Positions 53,299 to 61,855 of a stretch of 64,000 bases of DNA are shown here, piece after piece. The notes beneath the pieces were generated by a model. That model worked only from the letters and a program-made list of their open reading frames with translations, ran no database searches and was not told the origin of the DNA. The DNA is from Desulfobacter vibrioformis DSM 8776 (lineage in GTDB: Bacteria; Desulfobacterota; Desulfobacteria; Desulfobacterales; Desulfobacteraceae): assembly GCF_000745975.1 (NCBI RefSeq), contig NZ_JQKJ01000002.1, positions 1 to 64,000 on the forward strand. Reading direction: 5' to 3'. The position numbers and the translations under genes were made by a program. Position 1 is the first letter of the stretch. Every line of letters begins with the position of its first letter.

Positions 53299-53661
53299 TT
53301 AAGTGATATTTTGGGGTTGTTTATTATAACCCTTTTCACCATATGGCTTCAGTTTTTCTGTCCATAGCTCCTCAAGACATTTGAGATCTTCGGCAGGATC
53401 ATAATTCGGATCATCCAATGGCTCGAGAATTTCAAGTTCTTCAAATATAAACGCCTCATGTCCAAATTCCTTCCATTCTTTTTGTAAAACAACATTGCGG
53501 CAGCTACCCAACTTCAACTCAGATTTAAAGCGATTAAGTCTTGCTGTTAAATTAAGACTCGAGCCTATAAGAACTTTACCGTTAACCTTGTTTATGATCC
53601 GGAAGACACCCATTGGACGCGGAGTATTTTTGTATCCCCTTATTTTGGTTTTTCTATCCAT
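53299..53661 (-). CDS. GIY-YIG nuclease-domain protein
   Basis: A 120-residue protein whose core GVFRIINKVNGKVLIGSSLNLTARLNRFKSE matches the GIY-YIG fold, with GVFRI and VLIGS in the GIY and YIG positions; residues usual for catalysis (Arg in RLNRF, later Glu) are present. The ATG at 53661 has AAAGGA at proper spacing; longer starts are less likely. Such small proteins are often homing-type or mobile-element-linked nucleases. It sits alone in the scar zone. Confidence 0.8.
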   Translation of the reverse strand: MDRKTKIRGYKNTPRPMGVFRIINKVNGKVLIGSSLNLTARLNRFKSELKLGSCRNVVLQKEWKEFGHEAFIFEELEILEPLDDPNYDPAEDLKCLEELWTEKLKPYGEKGYNKQPQNIT

Positions 53662-53756
53662 TTTCATTCCTTTGGTAATGAAGTCATTTGGGGTGTCTAA
53701 CTTTTCGAATTTAGTTTGCTCATAATTTGTACCCCAATTCAAATTTTTATTTAAAA

Positions 53757-53811
53757 CCATGAAGAGCATGAAGATTGATTTTCAAGTATATATTCTTCAT
53801 GTCCTTCATGG
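53757..53811 (-). terminator. inverted repeat, likely methyltransferase terminator
   Basis: The arms 53757-53774 and 53794-53811 pair at 16 of 18 positions around a 19-nt loop. On the minus strand a TTTTAAAT run follows. It lies downstream of the methyltransferase gene and before the GIY-YIG gene. Confidence 0.5.
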
Positions 53812-53954
53812 TAAAATAAAATACTCAATGCTTAAGTTTATGACATTGAAGTAGAAGTTACTCATTTTGATTGAATCTGAAGAAGTCCTTTTTAAATTCA
53901 ACTTCATTGGAGCTTAATCGTATCTTTAAAATGCGATTGCCCTGAAGACCTGGG

Positions 53955-54527
53955 TCATGACCGTTGGCATTTCACATGAGATTTGGTTTCCCGGATAATT
54001 TTTAAGCACCTGGATTGTTTAATTTTCTGAATCGTCTGGGTTCTGGGTTGATGCCCATCTTCAATAATTATTGTTCCGTCTTTTTTAACCAGTCTGCTCA
54101 ATTCCTTTAAAAATAGATTCGTGTTCTCCACCATGTGAAACATGTCCAGAGCGTAAACGATATCAGCAGTTTCATCACTTATGGGTGTTCTATTGTTTTC
54201 TGCGAGAACAGCTTCAACGTTGGTCAGCGAAAGTTTTTTAATTTTTTCTTTTACTTTGGCAATGGCAAGGGGGTGAATGTCCACTGCAATAACTTTGCCC
54301 GTTTTACCCACCGCGCCGGATGCAAATCCAATGTACCTGGCCGGCCCGCAGCCATAATCAATAACCGTCTGACCGGATTTCAACCCCAGGGTTTTAAAAT
54401 TTTTCTGTGAATGGCGGCCCAATACATCCATCAGTTTCATGACCAATGTCATTGCCTTGAAACCAAGGTTTGAAAGTGATTCTCTATTCTTGCCTGAAAA
54501 AAAATCGCCTGGTTTTTCAGTTTTCAT
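53955..54527 (-). CDS. class I SAM-dependent methyltransferase
   Basis: A 190-residue methyltransferase. Motif I is VIDYGCGPARYIGFASG, the acidic residue after beta-2 lies in VIAVDIHPLAIAKVKEK, and later IVYALDMFHMVEN gives motif IV-like sequence. This matches the UbiE/Methyltransf_25 group. The ATG at 54527 follows GAGGG by 5 nt. The substrate is unknown; it is outside the GC-rich island and its base composition matches the flank, so it is probably unrelated to the island pathway. Confidence 0.85.
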   Translation of the reverse strand: MKTEKPGDFFSGKNRESLSNLGFKAMTLVMKLMDVLGRHSQKNFKTLGLKSGQTVIDYGCGPARYIGFASGAVGKTGKVIAVDIHPLAIAKVKEKIKKLSLTNVEAVLAENNRTPISDETADIVYALDMFHMVENTNLFLKELSRLVKKDGTIIIEDGHQPRTQTIQKIKQSRCLKIIRETKSHVKCQRS

Positions 54528-54599
54528 TGTAGCCCTCACATTTTCTAAGATTATAAAAATTATATGCTTTGGAAAAAGTACCTTTTTTCGCGTAAGATA

Positions 54600-55150
54600 T
54601 CAATCCGGTTGCGGCAAAATTGTTTTTCCGCCCAGATGAATAATCCGGGAGCACACCCGGGAGGTGCTGTCCCGGTCATGGGAAATAAAGAGAAGCGCCA
54701 TATTGAAATCTTTCTGAATGGATGTCAGATGGGCCATGATATCAGCCTGCAACGGCAGATCCAGACCACAAAGCACTTCATCGCAGATCAGCAGTTCCGG
54801 TGAAACTGACAACGCCCGGGCAATGGCAGCCCGCTGGCACTGCCCGCCGGAGAGCATTCCCGGCCGGTACCGGCCCAGGTCCGGGTCAAGGCCCATGGCC
54901 TGCATCAGCGCATCAGCCCGGTCCCGGCGCTCCCGCGCCGTGCCAATGCCAAAGGCGGCCATGGGTTCAACGATTGACGTACGAACCGATAAAAAAGGGT
55001 TCAGGTAGACAAAGGGGTCCTGCCAGACCATCTGGACCCTGCTAAAAAACTTGCGGTTGGGCCGCGTCTTTGCATCGCATACAAGTCGCCCCTTCCAGAA
55101 AACCTGCCCGGCATCCGGTGCTTCAACCCCCAGGATAATTCGTGAAACTC
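54600..55150 (-). pseudogene. 5'-truncated peptide/nickel-type ABC transporter ATPase
   Basis: The C-terminal part of an OppF/DppF-like ATPase. Seen: VQMVWQDPFVYLNPF (Q-loop), MLSGGQCQRAAIARAL (signature), LLICDEVLCGLD (Walker B) and LLFISHDRDSTSR (H-loop). Homology continues upstream through GVEAPDAGQVFWKGRL, then stops at the joint with a TonB-receptor fragment near 55130-55150. Walker A is missing, so it cannot be a working ATPase. It is divergent from the intact ATPases at 59261-60912. Confidence 0.8.
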
Positions 55151-55367
55151 AACTGAATCCAGGGCGGACCCCATGGGTAATACTGGCTCACACTGACCCC
55201 GGGAAGATCCCGGATAAATTCGCCAAAGTTATTCATGTAATAGGAAGGCTGGCAATCCAGATCCTCCCGATCTACGCTATAGGCTGTGACTGGTGACAAT
55301 TCCTCACTTACACTGGTTTTTGTAGCAGTCACGATAACATCTTCAATCTGGCTTACAGGGGAAGTCT
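55123..55367 (-). pseudogene. TonB-dependent receptor plug fragment
   Basis: The translation IEDVIVTATKTSVSEELSPV, then FGEFIRDLPGVSVSQYYPWG, matches the plug domain of a TonB receptor (the VTATK segment and DLPGV motif). There is no signal peptide and a stop lies just upstream; the frame breaks after WIQL, where ABC ATPase sequence begins. A deletion seems to have joined the two genes. The rest of the barrel is absent. Confidence 0.7.
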
Positions 55368-55641
55368 TCTATTTTTTGAAGTGTTCCTATCTAACAGATA
55401 ATATAAAGTCAAGATGTTTATCTTTTCGATAAATCCATGATGGCCATGGGGGTGGCCAGGATAAAAAATCGCGTAGAAACAGATGAACAGGAGCGGCAAT
55501 GAAAAAGCCGATGACAATATTTGGGCCGGCATTTAATTTCCATATATATATGCTTGTGTTCTGTTCCAAACAATATCCGCCTTTGATTATTGAACAATGA
55601 GGCTGTCATCTGTATATTCAAATAAAAAAGGAGATGACATA
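55368..55641 (+). promoter_or_regulatory. TA-module promoter region
   Basis: 55368-55589 shows nothing I can support. TTGAAC (55590-55595), a 17-bp spacer and TATATT (55613-55618) form a likely sigma-70 promoter for the antitoxin gene, with AAAGGAG before its ATG. Confidence 0.6.
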
Positions 55642-55875
55642 ATGGAATGCATATCAGAAAAAATATATGACCAAGCAATCAATCTTCCGGTAGATGAACG
55701 GCTTATACTTATAGACAAGCTGCTGATTAGTATCAATTTACCGATTCAAAAAGATATTGATCAGGCATGGTCAGATGAAGTTGAACGCCGTTGCCAAGCA
55801 CTTGACCGTGGAGAGGCAAAACTTATTCCCGGTGATGAGGTTTTTGAAAAAATCCGGAAGCGATTTTCAAAATGA
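55642..55875 (+). CDS. RelB-like (addiction-module component) antitoxin
   Basis: A 77-residue protein: QAINLPVDERLILIDKLLISIN is the helix typical of the addiction-module component (CHP02574-type) antitoxins that partner RelE/ParE toxins. ATG at 55642 with AAAGGAG upstream. The stop overlaps the toxin start by ATGA, as in many such operons. It would neutralise the toxin and repress its own promoter. Confidence 0.85.
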   Translation: MECISEKIYDQAINLPVDERLILIDKLLISINLPIQKDIDQAWSDEVERRCQALDRGEAKLIPGDEVFEKIRKRFSK

Positions 55876-56159
55876 AATTTAGCTTTCATGAAATTGCTGA
55901 AAAAGAATTCATTGATGCCATTGAATATTACGAAGAATGTCAGGCTGGTTTAGGCGAAAGGTTCTCTGAAGAAGTTTACGCCACCATTAAACGAATATGT
56001 GAGCATCCATATGCCTGGACAGATATTGACGCAAACACAAGGCGTTGTCTCACAAACAAATTTCCATACGGAATCCTCTATCGGGTGGTTAATAACCATA
56101 TCAGGATCATGGCAGTGATGCATCTGCATAGAAAACCAGATGACTGGCAGGGCAGATAA
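55872..56159 (+). CDS. RelE/ParE-family toxin
   Basis: A 95-residue toxin of the ParE/RelE superfamily: FHEIAEKEFIDAIEYYEECQAGLGERF, then FPYGILYRVVNNHIRIMAVMHLHRKPDDW. The FPY-x-I-x-YR and MHxHRxPxxW blocks are classical for ParE-like proteins. ParE-type toxins usually poison gyrase, RelE-type ones cleave mRNA; sequence alone here favours ParE. It follows the antitoxin and marks the edge of the scar zone. Confidence 0.88.
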   Translation: MKFSFHEIAEKEFIDAIEYYEECQAGLGERFSEEVYATIKRICEHPYAWTDIDANTRRCLTNKFPYGILYRVVNNHIRIMAVMHLHRKPDDWQGR

Positions 56160-56267
56160 AAACAGAACAAAACGCTGGAGAGGGACCAGGCTTACTGCGC
56201 GGCCTTTCTGAAGTCCCTGGTTCAGGAAAATTTTAAAAAGGAAATTTAAAAGAGAAGGTACCCACCC

Positions 56268-57341
56268 ATGCCAGACAATCTCACTATTCTTGCCGGATCA
56301 ACCGCTTACCACCATATTCAAGAAAACGGCCTTTCTCCTGACCATATCGATGCCATGCTCGGGGCCTCGGGTGCCGCCAAATGGCTCAGCATTTACGGGC
56401 TTGATTCCGTAATTTTTTCCCAGTGGTTTTCAGGGCGGACCCGGCCTTTGCACCTGTTCGGCACCTCCATCGGGGCATGGAAATTTGCCGCAGCAGCCCA
56501 GGCCAACTGCCAGGAGGCCTTTGACCGGCTTAAACACGCCTATGCCCATCAGTATTATAAAGGCAGGATTTCAGCAGTCCAGATATCCAGGGAGACCCGG
56601 CGGATCATGGATGAATTTCTCACACCCCGGGCCATTGATGAAATTTTAAGCCACCCATGGATCCGCATTGGTTTTTCCGCAGTCCGGTGCAAAGGGCTCA
56701 TTGGTTCAAAACACAGTATTATCCAGACCATTGGCGTGGGACAGGCGTTTGCCCTGAATGCGATATCCAGAAAACTTCAGCAATTCTGTTTTGAACGCGT
56801 TCTCTTCCATCACCCCCAATATGACACCGGGCTACTGGCGGAAAACAATTTTCCCACAACACCCGTCCCCCTTGACCGGAAAAATTTTTCCAAAGCACTT
56901 CTGGCATCAGGGTCCATCCCCATGGTCATGGAGGGTGTGAATCATATTGCGGGCGCACCTGAGGGCACTTACCGGGACGGAGGCCTTCTGGATTATCACC
57001 CGGCGTTTTCCTTAAACCCTGAACAGGCCGGTTTTATCCTGTATCCCCACTTTTATACGGAACTGACCCCTGGATGGTTTGATAAAAAATTCACGAAACG
57101 ACGGCTTAAAGGCAGGGCCATGGACCGGATTATTCTTCTGGCCCCGTCTCCCGGATTTGTTTCAACCCTGCCCTTTGGCCGGATCCCGGACCGCCAGGAT
57201 TTTATCCGGCTCATGGGCAGGGATAATGAAAGGATCCAGGCCTGGAACAAAGCCGCAGAGATGTGCAAAAGACTGGGTCACGAATTCATGGAAGCTGCGG
57301 AAAACGGCTCCATCAGGGACAAAGTCCGGAAGATTGAATAG
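56268..57341 (+). CDS. patatin-like phospholipase family protein
   Basis: A 357-residue protein. The nucleophile elbow is FGTSIGAWK (GxSxG) near residue 66, and the Asp of the dyad is in YRDGGLLDYHP (DGG) near residue 244; an upstream glycine-rich LGASGAAKW may form the oxyanion hole. These fit the patatin catalytic dyad, so it is probably an active acylhydrolase or phospholipase. There is no signal peptide. Between the TA toxin and this gene, 56163-56247 reads as the tail of another frame (ending VQENFKKEI), perhaps a gene remnant. Confidence 0.82.
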   Translation: MPDNLTILAGSTAYHHIQENGLSPDHIDAMLGASGAAKWLSIYGLDSVIFSQWFSGRTRPLHLFGTSIGAWKFAAAAQANCQEAFDRLKHAYAHQYYKGRISAVQISRETRRIMDEFLTPRAIDEILSHPWIRIGFSAVRCKGLIGSKHSIIQTIGVGQAFALNAISRKLQQFCFERVLFHHPQYDTGLLAENNFPTTPVPLDRKNFSKALLASGSIPMVMEGVNHIAGAPEGTYRDGGLLDYHPAFSLNPEQAGFILYPHFYTELTPGWFDKKFTKRRLKGRAMDRIILLAPSPGFVSTLPFGRIPDRQDFIRLMGRDNERIQAWNKAAEMCKRLGHEFMEAAENGSIRDKVRKIE

Positions 57342-57348
57342 CGGGAAA

Positions 57349-58248
57349 CTATCCCTGGTCCTGATTGATCTTTAAAATGTCCAGGATTTCGTCAATTTTT
57401 TTCTGGGCATCACGGGCGTCCAGCGTGCATCCGCCGGCCCCGAAATGTCCGCCGCCGCCATAGCGGGCCAGCATGGAACCCACATTTACCCGGCATTCAG
57501 GATTGAAGATGCTGTGACCAACGCTGATCAGAACATGTTTTTTGTCCTGCCCGTCATACCGGATCTTTACACTGGCAATGGCGTCTTCAAACAGGGAGTA
57601 GGTCAGAAAACGGTTGCCCGAAGGTACGTTTTCCAGCGTTCTGAAATCGGTCACGGAAATTCGTTCAACCATGGTGGTATAGGTTTCCAGGTAATTTTTA
57701 AATGCCTTGTTTTCCTCAACCACTTCCCGGCACCGCCTGTCCACATCAGGGTCCTGTAATATGGCGTTAATATCCGCTTTGCCAAGCATCTCCACCAGGC
57801 GGTCCCAATAGGGGATATCCTGAAAATCTTTATTTTTAATGGTCATGGACAAAATCAGGTAAGGATAGTCTTCAGGCGTTTTAACCTGTGCCCGGGTCAG
57901 ATCGGCGGAATCAATCATATTGGTCTGATCCACCAGTTCATCAAACCGGTTGTCCAGAAGGTTGCGGGCTTTATAATACTGGTAGATCACACAGGCGGCA
58001 GACGGTGCAACCTCAAAGGCGCCAGGCACGTCCTGGGCGGGTTTGTTGGAGATATGGTGATCAAACCACAAATAGGCATGGGTATGCCAGGGCAGATTGG
58101 CAAGGATGTCACCGTCCCGGATATCAGCGGCACCCGAATGAATGGCATTGGGCTCTATCCAGTATATCGGTAAAGACGTATCCAGGGCCTGGCGCAGAAG
58201 GACTGCGCAGACAATGCCGTCAAAATCAGGACGGGTAACGATTCTCAT
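57349..58248 (-). CDS. DHH/DHHA1-family phosphoesterase
   Basis: A 299-residue protein. The N-terminal RPDFDGIVCAVLLRQAL has the DHH-type metal-binding Asp (a variant of the usual DxDG form), FDHHISNKP the central DHH motif and GGGGHFGAGGCTL the DHHA1 GGGH block at the C-terminus. It may cleave a phosphodiester or a nucleotide (such as pApA) or polyphosphate. The ATG at 58248 (MRIVTRPDF) has GAGGAAA upstream; a longer frame runs into the dispersed repeat. It is convergent with the patatin gene. Confidence 0.85.
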   Translation of the reverse strand: MRIVTRPDFDGIVCAVLLRQALDTSLPIYWIEPNAIHSGAADIRDGDILANLPWHTHAYLWFDHHISNKPAQDVPGAFEVAPSAACVIYQYYKARNLLDNRFDELVDQTNMIDSADLTRAQVKTPEDYPYLILSMTIKNKDFQDIPYWDRLVEMLGKADINAILQDPDVDRRCREVVEENKAFKNYLETYTTMVERISVTDFRTLENVPSGNRFLTYSLFEDAIASVKIRYDGQDKKHVLISVGHSIFNPECRVNVGSMLARYGGGGHFGAGGCTLDARDAQKKIDEILDILKINQDQG

Positions 58249-58296
58249 GGTATTTCCTCGTATCTGGTGGACTATTAAAATCCATATAACTCCCAT

Positions 58297-58419
58297 GGGC
58301 CGCAAGCCCACAACAAATAATGAAACTAAAGACACCGATAATGCGGGGCTAAAATAGGCGCCCCAGGCGCTTCACCCTCTTGTCTCTTGTATCTTGTCTC
58401 TTGTATCTTGTCTCTTGTC
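58297..58419 (+). repeat. dispersed intergenic repeat, copy 2, with heptamer tandem tail
   Basis: 58297-58383 is the partner of 10147-10233 (87 bp, about 87% identical). Next to it, 58378-58419 holds six copies of TCTTGTC/TCTTGTA in tandem (7-bp units, or three 14-bp units). The repeat lies between the DHH and SH3-protein genes and ends 1 bp before the stop of the latter. Confidence 0.8.
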
Positions 58420-58420
58420 C

Positions 58421-59110
58421 CTACCCCTGGGCCCCGATGTCGGGCACCGAAACAAACGCTTTCATGACCCAGCCATAGGTATTATCAGGAAGCCGGACAT
58501 AATACCAGCCAGACGCACTGCCCTGGACGATCAGAACATTGCCCATATAAATCCGGGTTAAAACGGCATGGTTTGTTCCCGGGCCGGACCGGACATTGAG
58601 AAGTTTAGCCGTTACCACGACCTGGGTTTCGGAACCCGCCGGATTCACGGGTGCTTCAGGGGGTATCTGCACAACGGTTGTTGTCTGGGTGGGAACTTGT
58701 ACCACCTGATATCCGGCAGGCACTCTTCTATAATAAACATTGTCATACACATAATAGGTTAATCCCCCGATCAGCACCGTGACCGCAGCAGCCGGAAGAC
58801 TGTAGGCGATGATATTCAGCGGCGGGCGCACCCCAAAATACCCCTTGGGTCCATGCCTGTAAAAGCGGCCTCTGTGGAAAAAATAGTCATTTCCCTTGTG
58901 CCTGAGCATTTGGCCGCCCGGCGGAACATGCCTGAAAACCGGACCGGAGTTTCCTCTGGAATCGTGCCCTCCGCCGTGCCCTCTCCCGTGACCGCCCCAG
59001 GGATCTGATTTCGCCCCCGGCCCGGCCAGAGCCGTGACCGGCAGGATAGTGGTTAAGCCAAAACAAACAAGAATGATCAGGGTTGGGAACTTCAAACATC
59101 TGTTTTTCAT
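58421..59110 (-). CDS. secreted DUF6515-like protein with SH3 domain
   Basis: A 229-residue exported protein. A signal peptide (about 1-30, ending ALAG) is followed by a Gly/His-rich segment, then YFFHRGRFYRHGPKGYFGV, a hydrophobic LPAAAVTVLIGGLTYYVYDN, and a C-terminal bacterial SH3 domain (VTAKLLNVRSGPGTNHAVL...GWVMKAFV). This arrangement looks like the DUF6515 family. It is probably periplasmic or envelope-bound and may bind peptidoglycan. The stop is adjacent to the heptamer repeats. Confidence 0.8.
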   Translation of the reverse strand: MKNRCLKFPTLIILVCFGLTTILPVTALAGPGAKSDPWGGHGRGHGGGHDSRGNSGPVFRHVPPGGQMLRHKGNDYFFHRGRFYRHGPKGYFGVRPPLNIIAYSLPAAAVTVLIGGLTYYVYDNVYYRRVPAGYQVVQVPTQTTTVVQIPPEAPVNPAGSETQVVVTAKLLNVRSGPGTNHAVLTRIYMGNVLIVQGSASGWYYVRLPDNTYGWVMKAFVSVPDIGAQG

Positions 59111-59260
59111 TTTATCCTCCTGATTAAACCATCCAAATTAAATATTAATCTTTGGATCCAGGTAACATTTCCATGCGCTAAGGTACATCATCCCTTTGGC
59201 AGGAAACAGTCAAAGCGTATACCATCTGAAAAAAACTTGCAAAATCAAAAATTTTTCGGG

Positions 59261-60037
59261 TCATTCGAAATCCTGGAATTGATCAATGGCGGTTCGGTCG
59301 TATCCCTTGCTGGCAATAAGAAGCTGTTTTGTGTACTTTTCACTGATCGCACCGCGTTTAAGTTGGCTGCGGGTCAGGGTCTCAACGGATTTTCCCCGGT
59401 TCATCACCAGAAGCCTGTTACACATATGACAGACCACGGCAAGGTCGTGACTGACAAGGAGATAGGTCAGATTTTTTTCCTTGCGTATATCCTGGAGCAG
59501 ATTCAGCACCTCGGCCTGGATGGATACATCCAGGGCAGAGGTGGGTTCATCCAGCAGGATAACCTCAGGATCAAGGATAAGTGCCCGGGCCACTGCCACC
59601 CGCTGGCGCTGCCCGCCCGAGAGCTGGTGGGGAAAACGGAACCTGAACTTCGCGCCCAGGCCAACCTCCTCCAGCACCTGCGCCACCCGCTGGTTGGCAT
59701 CCCCAAGCCGGTGTATCTTTACCGGTTCCTTTAGTGTCCGGTCAATGGTATGCCTGGGATGAAGGGAGCCGTAAGGGTCCTGGAAAACCATCTGAACTTT
59801 CCGGTAAAACGCCATGTCCCTTGTCTGGGTTAACCTGACGCCGTCAATTTCCATATGCCCGCTCCAATGGGTCAAAAGCCCTGCGATACAGTTGAGAACC
59901 GTTGATTTGCCTGATCCGGACTCTCCCACCAGGCCGAAACTTTCACCCTTTTCCACGGTAAACCCCACATCCTTTACCGCATGGCTGCGGGTCTGGCCAT
60001 GGCCGAAAAAAATATTGAGGTTCTCAATGCTAATCAT
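59261..60037 (-). CDS. peptide/nickel ABC transporter ATPase (DppF/OppF-like)
   Basis: A 258-residue ATPase: Walker A GESGSGKST, Q-loop VFQDPYGSLHP, signature LSGGQRQRVAVARAL, Walker B VILLDEPTSALD and H-loop LVSHDLAVV. The start at 60037 (MISIENLN) overlaps the upstream gene stop by ATGA; the longer frame starts inside that gene. It powers uptake through the permeases at 60912-62887. Its C-terminus is shorter than OppF and lacks the typical OppF tail. Confidence 0.94.
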   Translation of the reverse strand: MISIENLNIFFGHGQTRSHAVKDVGFTVEKGESFGLVGESGSGKSTVLNCIAGLLTHWSGHMEIDGVRLTQTRDMAFYRKVQMVFQDPYGSLHPRHTIDRTLKEPVKIHRLGDANQRVAQVLEEVGLGAKFRFRFPHQLSGGQRQRVAVARALILDPEVILLDEPTSALDVSIQAEVLNLLQDIRKEKNLTYLLVSHDLAVVCHMCNRLLVMNRGKSVETLTRSQLKRGAISEKYTKQLLIASKGYDRTAIDQFQDFE

Positions 60038-60912
60038 AAGGCAGTTCCCCTGCCAAAGCATTTTGGCGGCGGCTTAAGCCAGGCCTCATCCCGGACAAGT
60101 GTGGGCAGATGGTCCGGGTTGCCGTCTATTTTAGGCAGGCAGCCAAGCAATCCCTTGGTGTAAGGATGATTTGACTTATGCAGATTGACTGCGTCCACCA
60201 CTTCCATAATTTGTCCGCCGTACATAATGATCACCCTGTCGCAGAAAGAAGATACAAGCGCAAGGTCATGGGAGATAAAAATAAGGCCCATCCCCCTTTC
60301 TTGGACCAGATCATCAAGGATGGCAAGGACCTGGAGCTGCACCGTAACGTCAAGGGCGGATGTGGGCTCATCAGCAATCAGCAGGCTGGGTTCGGGAATA
60401 AGCATCATGGCAATCATGATTCTCTGGCCCATGCCCCCGGACACCTCATGGGGATAAAGGCCGTATACCTGGGCAGGATTCCTGATCCTGACCGCCTTGA
60501 GCATATCCAAAGTTTTTTGCCGGGCCTGCTTTTTCCCGGCTTTATGATGAATGGTATAGGCCTCGCTGATCTGATTTCCCACGGTTCTTACCGGATTCAG
60601 GGAGTACTTTGGATCCTGCATGACCATGGAGATCTGCCTGCCTCTGATTTGCCTCATCTGCTTTTCGGAACAGGTCAGAAGATTTCTGCCCTTAAAGGTG
60701 ATATCCGATGCCGTAACCCTGGCATAGGGCGGCAACAGGCCCAGTACAGCCCGGCCGGTCACGGATTTTCCGGAACCGGACTCTCCCACGATCCCGATTT
60801 TTTCCCTGCCCATGGAAAAGCCGAGGTTGTTGACCGCGCAGACATCGCCTTTGGGAGAAGGAAAGACCACGGACAGATCATTTACCGTGAGCAGTGGTGT
60901 GTTGCCGGCCAT
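60034..60912 (-). CDS. peptide/nickel ABC transporter ATPase (DppD/OppD-like)
   Basis: A 292-residue ATPase: Walker A GESGSGKSV, Q-loop VMQDPKYSLNP, signature VSGGMGQRIMIAMM, Walker B LIADEPTSALD and H-loop FISHDLALVS. The C-terminal HPYTKGLLGCLP region is the usual oligopeptide-ATPase tail, but the cysteine cluster often seen there is not complete. It overlaps both neighbouring genes (1 bp with the permease), so the five genes form one operon. Confidence 0.94.
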   Translation of the reverse strand: MAGNTPLLTVNDLSVVFPSPKGDVCAVNNLGFSMGREKIGIVGESGSGKSVTGRAVLGLLPPYARVTASDITFKGRNLLTCSEKQMRQIRGRQISMVMQDPKYSLNPVRTVGNQISEAYTIHHKAGKKQARQKTLDMLKAVRIRNPAQVYGLYPHEVSGGMGQRIMIAMMLIPEPSLLIADEPTSALDVTVQLQVLAILDDLVQERGMGLIFISHDLALVSSFCDRVIIMYGGQIMEVVDAVNLHKSNHPYTKGLLGCLPKIDGNPDHLPTLVRDEAWLKPPPKCFGRGTAL

Positions 60913-61832
60913 CAGTTGCCACCCCTGGGATCAAGGACTTCGCGAAGCCCGTCCCCCAAAAGGTTGAATGCAAGGCTGACAATAAAAATGGCGGTCCCGG
61001 GCATGGTGATCAGCCACCAGTAGTCGATGATATACGCTCTTCCGCCGGCGGTCATGGCACCCCATTCCGGACAGGGCGGTTGTGCCCCAAGCCCTAAAAA
61101 GCCAAGGCCTGCGGATGTGAGGATAATGCCTGCCATATCCAGGGTGACACGGACAATCAGCGAAGACAGGCAAAGGGGCATGATATGGCCGGTAATAATC
61201 CTGAGCCCACCGGCGCCCTGCAGCCTGACGGCTTTTATGAAATCCGAATGCCTGATGGTAAGGGTCTCTGCCCGGGAAATCCTGGCGTAAGGTGGCCAGG
61301 AGGTGATGGCGATGGCAATAATGGCGTTTTCAATTCCCGGGCCAAGCGCAGAAACAAAGGCCAGGGCCAGAATAAGCTTGGGAAATGCCAGGATAATGTC
61401 GGTGATACGCATGAGCACCATATCGACGATTCCGCCGAAATACCCTGCAACCGTGCCCACAAGGAGTCCCACAGGTGCTGCAATAATGGCCACAAGACCG
61501 ATGACATAAAGGGTCAGGCGGGATCCCCAGACAATCCGGGAGAAAATATCACGGCCCATCTCGTCCGTACCCAGATAGTGGGTTGAAGACAATGGCGCAA
61601 GGCGGTTGCCGATCCGGGTTTCAACCGGATCATAGGGCGCAATCACAGGTGCGAACACGGCAATGACAATCAGTGCCACAATAATCAGCAGCCCCAGAAC
61701 CGCCAGCCGGTTTTTCATGAATGCCCCAAGCCCCAGATAGGCCCTGCCGGCCCAGGCCTGGAAAGAGGACTCCGGCGTATCCGCCAGAAGCCATTCCCTC
61801 ATACCGCCTGTTTTTAATGCGTTGTTTGTCAT
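60912..61832 (-). CDS. peptide/nickel ABC transporter permease (DppC-like)
   Basis: A 306-residue inner-membrane permease with about six helices. The EAA-like ATPase-contact loop is AVRLQGAGGLRIITGHIMPL, and the N-terminus has the typical LAVLGLLIIVALIVIAVFAP helix then YLGTDEMGRDIFSRI. It forms the channel with the DppB-like partner. It ends at the first base of the OppD-like gene. Confidence 0.94.
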   Translation of the reverse strand: MTNNALKTGGMREWLLADTPESSFQAWAGRAYLGLGAFMKNRLAVLGLLIIVALIVIAVFAPVIAPYDPVETRIGNRLAPLSSTHYLGTDEMGRDIFSRIVWGSRLTLYVIGLVAIIAAPVGLLVGTVAGYFGGIVDMVLMRITDIILAFPKLILALAFVSALGPGIENAIIAIAITSWPPYARISRAETLTIRHSDFIKAVRLQGAGGLRIITGHIMPLCLSSLIVRVTLDMAGIILTSAGLGFLGLGAQPPCPEWGAMTAGGRAYIIDYWWLITMPGTAIFIVSLAFNLLGDGLREVLDPRGGN

Positions 61833-61855
61833 AATTTAAATATCATTGGGGGAAA

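Noticed and set aside
56163-56247. Short frame ending VQENFKKEI before the patatin gene
   Set aside because: No start and no family; noted in the patatin entry but too little to annotate as a gene.
58378-58419. Heptamer tandem repeats considered as a CRISPR-like array
   Set aside because: Units are 7 bp with no spacers and no cas genes; it is a simple tandem tail of the dispersed repeat.
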